From: Saprospiraceae bacterium
GTDB lineage: Bacteria > Bacteroidota > Bacteroidia > Chitinophagales > Saprospiraceae
Reading direction: 5' to 3'
DNA length: 64,000 nt
Assembly: GCA_020631235.1 (NCBI GenBank)
Contig: JAHDHQ010000002.1
Coordinates: 82,336 to 146,335 of the forward strand
Shown: positions 23,962 through 32,750 of the stretch, piece by piece
Layout of the letters: each line of letters begins with the position of its first letter
Position numbering within the stretch: position 1 is the stretch's first letter
Notes under the pieces: model-generated
Databases searched by the model: none
What the model was told of the DNA's origin: nothing
The model's input: the letters and a program-made list of their open reading frames with translations, nothing else
Made by a program: the position numbers and the translations under genes

Positions 23962-26343
23962 TTAGTTTCTCTGCGCTCGATTCAGCTCATCAGATGCACT
24001 ACTCTTTTTCTTTTGCACCGACTTCATATGCTGATTTCCGAACTTATAACTTAATTCTAGATTGTAAACGGGACCATCCCATCGGTTATAAATAGACAAA
24101 TCCATATTTTCATAATCAATGGTAGCTGTCATATATTTTGCTAGAATATTTTCGATTCCGATATTAACTTTCAATTTATCATTTAAGAATTTCTTGGCTA
24201 GACCTACATCTACCCCATATAAATATTGGGCATCAATAATTCCTTCTATCCCTCCGCTATTATACCAACCAGAAATCTCTCCAGTAACTTTATAAGGCAA
24301 TTTCCATTCTGTTTGTATAAAGCCTGTGAAATCCCATTTCTGACGATCCAATTGAGCATTGAGGTATTCAGAATTATACATATTGTTATTCGCGATGAAT
24401 CCGCCGTACCCTGATGCTCTCGGAATAAAATCTAAAGGAAAAAATAAACTAATGTTCAAATTCTTGTAAGACTCCAAATTAAAAGTGCTCAAATTAGTTT
24501 CTCCTGTTGCATCATTTTGTTGGGTTAGATCCGTCATAACATCACTTACATCTTTATATTCAATATTGAAAAAAGGTTGTTTCTCAAACATTAAATTAAA
24601 TTTAAAACTATGCGCAAAAGCTGGTCTCAGCATTGGGTTTCCTTGTTCGAACGTAAATGCATCTAGGTAATAAACAAACGGGTTCAAATTAGAATACCTA
24701 GGTCTATTAATTCGGTAACTATAAGCTACAGAAGCTGCCAAAGGACCTGATATTTCTCGGGCTAGACTAAAGCTTGGAAAAAACTTTTTTATGTCTCTAG
24801 TTATACGTTCGTCAATAGTAACAGAATATCCTTCGCTTTGACTGTTTTCATATCTCAGACCTGCGGTACCAGACCATTTATTATGTTGAAAATCAAGTTT
24901 CGAATAGCTGGCCCAAATAAGCTCATCAAATAAAAAGTGATTAGAACTTAGTGTATCCAATCGAAACTTCCCATCCAAGCCTTCATTCAAAGCTTTAAGA
25001 TCATTATCCAGAGAAGCGGAGCTATATTTCCCTCCTAAACTCAAGCTTAAACTGTTGTTTATTGGAAGTGTATAATCAACTTTCGTAGCGTAAATATTAG
25101 TTGATCCAGGTTGTTCATATTTTTGCTTAGGGAAAACATAGTTTTCACGAGTCTCAGTGGTGGTCAATATCGTTTCTCCTTCATTTGCGATTGTGGAATA
25201 AGTGAAGTCCAAGGACAACTTTTGTCCACTTGTGTCAATATTAAATGTGTAATAAGGATTAATCGTCCTGAGCTTCCAAGATTCTTCTGAAGTATTATCT
25301 GTATTTAAATTTAGATTTGACTTAGTAGGCGTATTATAATCAACCTGTGTTTCTGTGGTGATTGTGTTGTATGAAAACCAATTGATATATCTAGATTGCA
25401 CTCCTATGCTGTGCTTATCAGTAATATTGTAATCTAAAGACAGGTTTCCTCTCCAACTCTCACCAAAACTTGGATCATCTGATACTTGGGTGTAAATGGT
25501 ATCATTGATATTTCTAGTTATTTCATTGCTTTCCCAGTTAGGGTAGTTCTTATACCCTAATCCTGCGTTTACATTTAACTTTCCCTGATAATGACTGATA
25601 TTTACTGAAGTGGTATGTTTCCAATTTTCTCCTTTGGCGACTCCAGCCCGAACATTTCCATTCGTGCCAAATAAATTATTCTTTTTAAGAATGATATTGA
25701 GTACAGCACCGGTCCCTTCCGCATCAAACTCAGCTCCAGGCTGATGAATGACTTCAATTTTCTTGATATTATCAGCAGGCATATCTTTCAGCAAGGATTC
25801 TATATCCATATACTGTGTAGACTTCCCATTGATTAAAATAGTAGGCGTATTAGATCCAGCCATTTTTACTTGATCGCCGATAACAAGCAAGCCTGGAACC
25901 TTCTTAAGAACATTTAATACATTACCATTCAGTCCGGTTAAATTCTCTTCTACATTCACCACTAATCGATCAGCTCTCTGTTCAAGTAGTGGCTTTTTCG
26001 CGGTGATCTCCACTGTGGATAATAAATTAGCATCTTCCCTCAAGGTAATGATCATAGGATTTGATAGTGGAAAATTTAGCTCAGTAAATTGATCAACATA
26101 ACTAAGCATTGATGTCTGTAAAAAATAGCTGCCTTGTTGTATTTGTTTAAACAAAAAGCTTCCATTTTCTTCTGTTGTCTGAGCATCTATAAAGCTGCTA
26201 TCAGAAGTATTGTATAAGGCTACGGTTGCAAAATGGATCGCTTGTTTATCTTCATCCTGTACTCTTCCTTCTATGGTTGTCTGCCCCAAAGATTCGGAAG
26301 AAAAGTAAAAGATTAAAAAAGGTACTAATAAAAGTTTTTTCAT
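23962..26343 (-). CDS. TonB-dependent-receptor-like outer membrane beta-barrel protein
   Basis: This is a 793-residue outer-membrane protein when started at ATG 26343, which gives a clean signal peptide (MKKLLLVPFLIFYF, cut near SLGQ). An upstream in-frame ATG at 26427 would add 28 unlikely residues. A carboxypeptidase-like regulatory domain follows (IEGRVQDEDKQAIHFATVALYN), then a plug-like domain (VLNVLKKVPGLLVIGD, PTILINGK, IKKIEVIHQPGAEFDAEGTGAVLNIILKK). The large barrel is of the OMP_b-brl_3 type and ends with NLELSYKFGNQHMK. The family is common in Bacteroidota, sometimes as a receptor and sometimes without a TonB box. Ligand unknown. It converges on the GNAT gene. Confidence 0.88.
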   Translation of the reverse strand: MKKLLLVPFLIFYFSSESLGQTTIEGRVQDEDKQAIHFATVALYNTSDSSFIDAQTTEENGSFLFKQIQQGSYFLQTSMLSYVDQFTELNFPLSNPMIITLREDANLLSTVEITAKKPLLEQRADRLVVNVEENLTGLNGNVLNVLKKVPGLLVIGDQVKMAGSNTPTILINGKSTQYMDIESLLKDMPADNIKKIEVIHQPGAEFDAEGTGAVLNIILKKNNLFGTNGNVRAGVAKGENWKHTTSVNISHYQGKLNVNAGLGYKNYPNWESNEITRNINDTIYTQVSDDPSFGESWRGNLSLDYNITDKHSIGVQSRYINWFSYNTITTETQVDYNTPTKSNLNLNTDNTSEESWKLRTINPYYTFNIDTSGQKLSLDFTYSTIANEGETILTTTETRENYVFPKQKYEQPGSTNIYATKVDYTLPINNSLSLSLGGKYSSASLDNDLKALNEGLDGKFRLDTLSSNHFLFDELIWASYSKLDFQHNKWSGTAGLRYENSQSEGYSVTIDERITRDIKKFFPSFSLAREISGPLAASVAYSYRINRPRYSNLNPFVYYLDAFTFEQGNPMLRPAFAHSFKFNLMFEKQPFFNIEYKDVSDVMTDLTQQNDATGETNLSTFNLESYKNLNISLFFPLDFIPRASGYGGFIANNNMYNSEYLNAQLDRQKWDFTGFIQTEWKLPYKVTGEISGWYNSGGIEGIIDAQYLYGVDVGLAKKFLNDKLKVNIGIENILAKYMTATIDYENMDLSIYNRWDGPVYNLELSYKFGNQHMKSVQKKKSSASDELNRAQRN

Positions 26344-26487
26344 TGTTCGCTTGGACTTATACTGAGAGTACTTTTCTCGACATAAAAAAGTTACAAGAAG
26401 CTTGCTTTTTCTGTTCAAACAATCCAATCTTTAGACGAACAGTACAATTTACAAGATGAAATCAATACAGTGCCTTAAAGACATAAG

Positions 26488-26526
26488 TGGGTATGATGTA
26501 GATGCTTAAAAAGCATACATCATCCA
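26488..26526. terminator. long hairpin downstream of transketolase
   Basis: An inverted repeat (TGG, ATGATGT and ATGCTT pairing with AAGCAT, ACATCAT and CCA, loop of three) with two small two-base bulges lies 38 bases past the transketolase stop on the minus strand. No T-run follows, so it may be a processing or 3'-end stabilising structure rather than a simple terminator. Confidence 0.5.
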
Positions 26527-26563
26527 AGCAATAATTAATTCTGTGAAATAGAAATGGAGTGAC

Positions 26564-28603
26564 TTAGCTTAGAAGTTCTTTTACTTTATTCGCTACATTC
26601 TCCCCTGTGAATCCAAATTTTTGATCAAGCACAGTATAGGGTGCAGAATATCCAAAATGATCCACTCCGTGGACAGTTCCATTTTCTCCAACCAGACCTT
26701 CTAAATTTACTGGCAGTCCTGCCGTTAGTCCAAAACGTGGAATACCCGCTGGTAGAATTGATTGCTGGTATTCTTGTGTTTGAGATCTAAAAAGACCCTC
26801 TGAAGGTGCAGATACAATTTGGCATTTTACACCATCCTTAGACAGTAATTTTTCTGCCTCAAACAAAGTAGAAACTTCTGATCCATTGGCTACTAAAACA
26901 ACATCAGGAATACCATCCGTCTGCTTAACTATGTATGCTCCTTTTCGAGCTTCTTTAGCTTCAGCATATCGTAAATTTTTCACTAAACCAGGCAGATCAT
27001 TTATATTTTGTCTAGACAGCACCAAACCGCTCGGTGTTTGCTTATTATCCAAGGCCAACTTCCAACAGTGGGTTGTTTCATGGGCATCCGCTGGACGTAA
27101 AGCTAATAAGCTATTATTTCCAGAATGGTTCTTGAGTTTTTCGAGTAATCTCAACTGAGCTTCTTGTTCGATTGGTTGATGAGTCGGACCGTCCTCTCCC
27201 ACTCTAAACGCATCGTGGGTCCACAAAAAGATCACTTGCTGCTCCATCAAGGCTGCAACTCGCATAGCAGGTTTCATGTAATCTGAAAAAGCAAAGAAGG
27301 TAGCACATACTGGAATCACGCCACCGTGTAATGCCATCCCTGTGCACATAGCTGCCATAGTTAACTCAGCAACTCCAGCTTGCAAAAATCCGCCGGAAAA
27401 ATCTCCTTTGGTAAAAGCCGATGATTTTTTCAAAAAGGCTTCAGTTTTATCACTGTTACTTAAATCTGCAGATGACACTATCAGGTTTTCAAGCTTACCT
27501 GCTAGATAATCTAGAACAGCTCCAGAAGCATTTCTACTCGCAATATTTTGTTTTTGTTCAATGTCTTTAAAATTAAGATGGGAGGTCTCCTTATTTAAAA
27601 ATCGTTCGTATTTAGCATGCAATTCCGTTTCTGAAGAAACCCACTCGCTGTAACGTTTTTTGCGCACTTCTGCCGCCGCTAGTCGCTGAGCCATACAGCT
27701 TTGATAATGCTTGGCAACTTCAGATGGGATGACAAATGGATTAGATGGATCTGCTCCAAGATTCTTTATCGTTTCTGAAAATGAAGCATTACTTTTTCCG
27801 AGCGGTTTTCCGTGCAACTCCACTTCACCTTCATAGTTAGAAGCATCTTCTTTAACAACGCCCTTACCCATGATAGTTTTACCTATAATTAGACTAGGTT
27901 TTTCAGTTTCCGCAATGCAAGCATCCAATGCTTTCCTAATAGCGTCATGGTCATTTCCGTCGATCGTTATAACATGCCAACCCCAAGACTCATATTTCAT
28001 AGCTGTATCTTCGGTGGTCACTTCATCTACCGAAGTCGACAATTGTATGTCGTTTGCATCATAAAACATAGTAATATTACCAAGACCCAAGGTTCCAGCA
28101 ATTCTGCCTACTCCTTGAGAAATCTCCTCTTGTATACCTCCATCAGATATATAAATGTAGGTTTTGTGAGCAACTACATCTCCAAATCTGGCATGGAGAA
28201 ACCTTTCAGCTACAGCTGATCCAGCACCAAATGCATGACCTAAACCCAAAGGTCCTGAGGTGTTTTCTATGCCTCGTTTAAAATCTACCTCTGGATGCCC
28301 TGGCGTGACACTTCCCCATTGTCTGAATGATTTCAAATCATCCATGGAGTATTTACCTACTAAAGCTAACTGGCCATACAACATGGCGGACATATGCCCT
28401 GCATCAAGATAAAACCGATCTCTTAGATCCCAAGCCATATCGTTAGGATCATACACCATATATTCTGAATACAAGATATGGACAAAATCGGCTCCACCCA
28501 TGGGACCACCTGGGTGTCCCGAGTTTGCCTTTTCAACCATAGAAGCTGCTAATACTCGAATTGTGTCTGCTGATTTCATTGAAAGATCAGAATGGCTCAT
28601 CAT
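26564..28603 (-). CDS. tkt: transketolase
   Basis: This 679-residue full-length transketolase moves two-carbon ketol units between sugar phosphates in the pentose phosphate pathway, using thiamine diphosphate. The N-terminal domain has MVEKANSGHPGGPMGGAD and GPLGLGHAFGAG. The diphosphate-binding loop reads SDGGIQEEISQGVGRIAG, the variant I associate with Bacteroidota instead of GDG-x-MEG. The pyrimidine domain has SGGFLQAGVAELTMAAMC, FFAFSDYMKPAMRVAALM and THDAFRVGEDGPTHQPIEQ, and a normal C-terminal domain follows. ATG 28603 and the next codon ATG 28600 are both usable. The gene appears to have its own transcription unit between the LRR gene and the outer-membrane gene. Confidence 0.95.
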   Translation of the reverse strand: MMSHSDLSMKSADTIRVLAASMVEKANSGHPGGPMGGADFVHILYSEYMVYDPNDMAWDLRDRFYLDAGHMSAMLYGQLALVGKYSMDDLKSFRQWGSVTPGHPEVDFKRGIENTSGPLGLGHAFGAGSAVAERFLHARFGDVVAHKTYIYISDGGIQEEISQGVGRIAGTLGLGNITMFYDANDIQLSTSVDEVTTEDTAMKYESWGWHVITIDGNDHDAIRKALDACIAETEKPSLIIGKTIMGKGVVKEDASNYEGEVELHGKPLGKSNASFSETIKNLGADPSNPFVIPSEVAKHYQSCMAQRLAAAEVRKKRYSEWVSSETELHAKYERFLNKETSHLNFKDIEQKQNIASRNASGAVLDYLAGKLENLIVSSADLSNSDKTEAFLKKSSAFTKGDFSGGFLQAGVAELTMAAMCTGMALHGGVIPVCATFFAFSDYMKPAMRVAALMEQQVIFLWTHDAFRVGEDGPTHQPIEQEAQLRLLEKLKNHSGNNSLLALRPADAHETTHCWKLALDNKQTPSGLVLSRQNINDLPGLVKNLRYAEAKEARKGAYIVKQTDGIPDVVLVANGSEVSTLFEAEKLLSKDGVKCQIVSAPSEGLFRSQTQEYQQSILPAGIPRFGLTAGLPVNLEGLVGENGTVHGVDHFGYSAPYTVLDQKFGFTGENVANKVKELLS

Positions 28604-28701
28604 GCTTGTTACTTTTTTATATATGATTTAATCAAATATGATGCAATGATAAGCCCTTAGATTGAAAAGCTCGCCTAATTTTTGAAAAAAGTATCCACAG
28701 A

Positions 28702-30135
28702 TTATTCCACAAAAATGAGTTCCCTATACATTTTCGAATTTTGATGAATCACTAACACATACATCCCTGAAGGCAAACCACTTAAATCAATATTTTTCTT
28801 TCCGGAAATTTCTCCTGAAAAATAATATTTCATTTGACTTTGCTTATTAAATAAAAACATTTCCAATGACTCATTATTTGATATTGACTCCACTATTATT
28901 TTTCCACTCGTTGGATTTGGATAGATGCTAAAAATTTCATCTGAGATTAGTTTGACTGAACTGGGATTACAGTTCGTGTCATAAGAAGCATGATCATCTT
29001 TTATCCAAGCATCTGGGATAGTTTCTAAATCATTATCAATTTGGATGCAAAATAGTGCTGGGTTTAGCACCGCCCTAAAAAAGTCTATCGAATCGTTAAT
29101 TCCATTTGCAATATTTAGTTTTTCTAATTGGTTTAGTCTACAATCTATGTGACGCAACATTGGACAAGACTCGAAAGACAATACACTCAATAAGTTATCA
29201 AAAAGATCTATCCATTCTAGATTTTCCATGGGTTCAAAATCCAAACCTTCTAGATAGTTTTGCCCAAGATCTACCTTTTTTAAAAGCAAATTATTCCTGA
29301 GGTCCAAATAAGTCAAAAAATTGCTACGTAGATTAAGTAATTCTAAGTCAGAACACTGTGTAATATTAATCGAATTTAGCACATTTTGATTTGCTCTTAT
29401 CGATGTTAAAAATGTATTGTTTGATAAGTCTAGAGATTCGATGTCATTTTTATCAATATTCAATGAAATTAAATCAACATTGGCACTTAAATTTAAGCTA
29501 GATAATCTATTATCATAGGCCGTCAAAATGGTCAACAACTCATTTTTTGATAAATCCAAATTAAGTATGCTATTTTGATTAATCTTGAGGATTGACAGCA
29601 TAGTGAGATTGGATACATCTACCGAGTCTAGATTGTTTTTAGATAAGTCTAGACTAGCAATCAAAGCATTCTGACTCAAATCGACATGTTCTAACCCACA
29701 ATTTCTAAGATTTAGGTTTTTTAGTAATTGATTTGCACTTAAATCAATGTCACTAATTTCATTTGAAGCAATAGAAAAACTTTCCAAAGATGTATTTTCA
29801 CTTATATCAATCGTCAAAAGCTGATTTCTACTTAACTGGAGTTCTACTAATGACAACAACGAGGAAACGTCTATACTTGAAATGTCATTATCGTTACAGA
29901 ATAATCTTTCCAGATTTATAAAATATTCTAAACCCGTAAGATCAGTAATACCTAATTCGTCCAAGAACAAATCCTTTGCAAAGGCTGCTTCACCCATGGT
30001 AATTTCATCGTCTCCATCAAAGTTTATATTTTCGTTTGCTAACAAATAGTCCTTAAACTTTTGATCGGGAATATTGATTTGGGCTTGAGAACTATACGCC
30101 AAACCAATAAAAAAAATAAGCCTATATAATTTCAT
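28702..30135 (-). CDS. secreted leucine-rich-repeat protein with T9SS sorting domain
   Basis: This 477-residue protein has a signal peptide (1-18, ending SSQAQ). Residues ~20-60 contain INIPDQKFKDYLL and an acidic FDGDDEITMGEA stretch typical of these proteins. Residues ~60-350 are about a dozen LRRs of ~21 residues, of the form LxxLDLSxNxLLxxL, and a T9SS sorting domain closes the protein (IYPNPTSGKIIVES ... LSGLPSGMYVLVIHQ). The repeats should form a curved binding surface displayed on or released from the cell; the partner is unknown. It lies between the M28 peptidase and transketolase genes on the same strand, with spacers large enough for separate promoters. Confidence 0.85.
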   Translation of the reverse strand: MKLYRLIFFIGLAYSSQAQINIPDQKFKDYLLANENINFDGDDEITMGEAAFAKDLFLDELGITDLTGLEYFINLERLFCNDNDISSIDVSSLLSLVELQLSRNQLLTIDISENTSLESFSIASNEISDIDLSANQLLKNLNLRNCGLEHVDLSQNALIASLDLSKNNLDSVDVSNLTMLSILKINQNSILNLDLSKNELLTILTAYDNRLSSLNLSANVDLISLNIDKNDIESLDLSNNTFLTSIRANQNVLNSINITQCSDLELLNLRSNFLTYLDLRNNLLLKKVDLGQNYLEGLDFEPMENLEWIDLFDNLLSVLSFESCPMLRHIDCRLNQLEKLNIANGINDSIDFFRAVLNPALFCIQIDNDLETIPDAWIKDDHASYDTNCNPSSVKLISDEIFSIYPNPTSGKIIVESISNNESLEMFLFNKQSQMKYYFSGEISGKKNIDLSGLPSGMYVLVIHQNSKMYRELIFVE

Positions 30136-30162
30136 ACTTAAATAATTTAAATCTATTTAAAC

Positions 30163-30178
30163 TCAGCAAAATTGCTGA
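30163..30178. promoter_or_regulatory. inverted repeat in the LRR gene leader, possible operator
   Basis: TCAGCAA and TTGCTGA form a perfect 7-base inverted repeat around two bases, 28 bases before the LRR gene ATG. A -7-like TAGTTTTG (minus strand, 30195-30202) lies 17 bases upstream of it, so the repeat falls near the expected transcription start. No regulator can be named. Confidence 0.35.
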
Positions 30179-30254
30179 TATAGATGATTAAGTACAAAAC
30201 TAAATTTCATTTGGTGTAAAGAAAGGGTGGATTGTACCAACGGTCCAAAAGAGC

Positions 30255-30286
30255 ATATTAAAGGATTCAAAAATCGTCTTTAATAT
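30255..30286 (-). terminator. hairpin downstream of the M28 peptidase gene
   Basis: A perfect 9-base-pair stem (ATATTAAAG at 30255-30263 and CTTTAATAT at 30278-30286) encloses a second small stem (GATT/AATC). It lies 31 bases after the peptidase stop. The minus-strand T-run beyond it is weak (CTCTTTT), so termination strength is uncertain. Confidence 0.45.
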
Positions 30287-30316
30287 CCAAACAAAAATAC
30301 CAATAGACTTTACTGA

Positions 30317-31951
30317 CTAACGCTTAAACGAACTCCCTTTTTTCCAAACAGGCACCTCACCAGAATTTGCTAGACGCCATCCAACATTTAAATAAAACTG
30401 TCCATCTTGTTCCATGCCACCCATGTTCCACTCATTGGGATCATACTCATCTGAGGGTGCATGATATCTCTGATTTACATAAGTTTCAGCAAACTCCTTT
30501 GCGTATTCTACACCCTTTTCAGCATGCTCATAGGTACCTTCTGCATATAAGCATGGTATCCCAATCTTGGCAAAATTAAAATGATCTGACCTAAAGAAAT
30601 ATCCTTTTTCTGCATTCTGTTCTGCTGCAATATATCTACCTTGTTTTTTGGCTTCTTCTGCAGCAATATCATCCATCGTGGAATGGCCTTTCCCTACAAT
30701 GGTCAAATCTTTCATTTTCCCCATAGGATTTACGCCATCCATATTTAGATTACAAATAGTTTTCGACGGCTCAAACAATGGCTTTTCAGCGTAAAATTCA
30801 GATCCAAGAAGACCTTGTTCTTCAGCAGTCACAAAAAGAAAAACTACGGAGCGTTTTGGTTTTTGTGGAGCTTCTGCAAATGCTTTCGCAATACCTAAAA
30901 CGGTAGCTGTCCCTGAGGCATTATCCAAAGCTCCATTGTAAATACTATCTTTTTCGACAACTTTGCCTATACCCAGGTGATCCCAATGTGCAGTATAGAT
31001 AATGCATTCTTCTGGTGTTTCTTCACCTTCCATGTAGGCTACCACATTATTAGATTTACATTCCTTTACTTCGCTTTTTAAGGACATACTGATGGTACTA
31101 TTTAAAGGGACTGGTTTAAACCCTGGGGTACGCGCCGCTTTAAACATCTCGGTCAAATTATGGCCCGTATTTTCAAAAAGAGCCTTAGCCTGATCTAGTG
31201 TTATAAAGCCCTTAATTCCACAATCTTTCGATCGATCAATCCCTGTCAAACCTTGCTGAGTTCCACTCCAACTGCTTTCTACAACAAACCAAGGATAACC
31301 TGCCATATTGGTTTCATGGATAATAATCAATCCAGCCGCTCCTTGTCGGTCAGCCTCATCATATTTATAGGTCCATCGACCAAAATAAGTCATAGTATCT
31401 CCCTTAAAAAATGTAGAATCATCGCCACCATAGCCAGGATCGTTTATGAGGATGACTGCCGTTTTACCTTTCATATCAATGCCTGCATAGTCATTCCAGC
31501 CTCTTTCTTTATCAACTATCCCATAACCACAGAAAACCAACTCAGAATCTTCCACTGTTACTTCTTCCTGTAACCTTTCAGAATGAATCATAAAGTCTTT
31601 GCTCAAGATTAAATTCATGTCCTTATTTGGTGTTTTAATCGTCATTTCTTCAGCTGGAAAACCTGTAATGTCGACTAGTCCCACTTCTTGGAAATAAGAA
31701 TTACCATTCCCCGGTTTTAAGCCTATTTTCTTCAATTCATCAGCAATAAATGCTGTGGTCTTTTCTTCACCTGGCGTGCAAGGCATCCTTCCTTCAAATG
31801 CATCAGATGACAAGGTTTTTAGATAATTACGCGCATTATCCAAGTCTAAACTCGGTGCCGGCGGAACAATAAACGGCTGAGTATTCGGATCTTGTTTGCA
31901 TGCCCCAACAAGGCAGCAAACCGCTAATAATGAGAAAATATACTTCAACAT
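30317..31951 (-). CDS. M28-family zinc aminopeptidase lipoprotein with PA domain
   Basis: This 544-residue protein has a lipobox at Cys18 (LVGACK). An opening cap (LDNARNYLKTLSSDAFEGRMPCTPGEEKT) precedes a protease-associated domain insertion (~120-250), then the M28 core. Zinc ligands and catalytic acids are visible: His and Asp in YTAHWDHLG, Asp in GALDNASG, Glu-Glu in VTAEEQGLLGS, Asp in NLNMDGVN, and a late His in RYHAPSDEYD. It should remove N-terminal residues from peptides in the periplasm or at the outer membrane. A second M28 peptidase of different design lies at 36949-38193. Both sit among genes for secreted proteins. Confidence 0.92.
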   Translation of the reverse strand: MLKYIFSLLAVCCLVGACKQDPNTQPFIVPPAPSLDLDNARNYLKTLSSDAFEGRMPCTPGEEKTTAFIADELKKIGLKPGNGNSYFQEVGLVDITGFPAEEMTIKTPNKDMNLILSKDFMIHSERLQEEVTVEDSELVFCGYGIVDKERGWNDYAGIDMKGKTAVILINDPGYGGDDSTFFKGDTMTYFGRWTYKYDEADRQGAAGLIIIHETNMAGYPWFVVESSWSGTQQGLTGIDRSKDCGIKGFITLDQAKALFENTGHNLTEMFKAARTPGFKPVPLNSTISMSLKSEVKECKSNNVVAYMEGEETPEECIIYTAHWDHLGIGKVVEKDSIYNGALDNASGTATVLGIAKAFAEAPQKPKRSVVFLFVTAEEQGLLGSEFYAEKPLFEPSKTICNLNMDGVNPMGKMKDLTIVGKGHSTMDDIAAEEAKKQGRYIAAEQNAEKGYFFRSDHFNFAKIGIPCLYAEGTYEHAEKGVEYAKEFAETYVNQRYHAPSDEYDPNEWNMGGMEQDGQFYLNVGWRLANSGEVPVWKKGSSFKR

Positions 31952-32013
31952 GAGCTTATCAATAATTAGTAAATAATATGCAAAGTATAAAAGTAAGTGT
32001 AGAAAAAGACTGC

Positions 32014-32748
32014 TTAGGCTTTAAATATATCCAAAAACTCCTTTCTTACTCGCTTAGCTAAAGGAGCGTAACTTCCATCTTGCATTTTAATTTCTCCATC
32101 TTTATTGACTTCAGTTAAGTACTTTATATTTATGATGTGCGATTTATGCACTCTATAAAACAAACTGCTATCTAACAACTCGGTAAAATGCTTTATATTC
32201 TTTGACGCCATGAATCGATCACCTTTAATGGTGTAAATGTTAGTATAATTACGGTCTGCTTCGAGTCTGACTATATCGTGAATTTTCACAAATTGTATCC
32301 CTTTCGAATTGGGTACTGGAATTAAGTTAGCTTCATTTTTTATCACATCACGCAACACATCTTGGTAGCCATTCAACTTCTTTGTCGTACTCTTTTTATA
32401 ATGATTTACAGCCTTTTCTATTTTGTCAATGTCGAATGGCTTGGTTAAGTATTGTAAAAAAAAGTAATCGAATGCCTTTATTTTGACATCCGTATACGCA
32501 GTAATAAAAATGATCTCAAAATCTAATTCGTCTTCCACCAAAGCATCTAAAATGTCAAAACTTTCTCCATCTGGTAGATGAATATCCATAAAAACTAAAT
32601 CGACATCATTTGATTTTAACAGCGGAACACTTTCTGCAACGCTTTCTGCCTCACCAACAATCGTTATGTCTTCAATAAATTCTTCCAGAATTTGCTTTAG
32701 AGCTTGACGACTTCTTTGTTCGTCTTCAATAATGATGGTTTTAATCAT
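32014..32748 (-). CDS. LytTR-family response regulator
   Basis: This 244-residue two-domain regulator has a receiver domain (1-~120) with Asp55 as the phosphoacceptor (LVFMDIHLPDG), acidic pair Glu9-Asp10 in IIIEDEQRS, and Lys103 in YLTKPFD. The C-terminal LytTR DNA-binding domain (~145-244) shows FVKIHDIVRLEADRNYTNIYT, FYRVHKSHIINIKYL and YAPLAKRVRKEFL. It begins 2 bases after the stop of the sensor kinase, so the two form an operon and a cognate pair. Targets are unknown; LytTR regulators bind paired direct repeats. Confidence 0.95.
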   Translation of the reverse strand: MIKTIIIEDEQRSRQALKQILEEFIEDITIVGEAESVAESVPLLKSNDVDLVFMDIHLPDGESFDILDALVEDELDFEIIFITAYTDVKIKAFDYFFLQYLTKPFDIDKIEKAVNHYKKSTTKKLNGYQDVLRDVIKNEANLIPVPNSKGIQFVKIHDIVRLEADRNYTNIYTIKGDRFMASKNIKHFTELLDSSLFYRVHKSHIINIKYLTEVNKDGEIKMQDGSYAPLAKRVRKEFLDIFKA

Positions 32749-32750
32749 GT

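Noticed and set aside
26341-26427. Longer start for the outer-membrane barrel protein (ATG 26427)
   Set aside because: The extra 28 residues are charged and precede a clean signal peptide that begins at ATG 26343.
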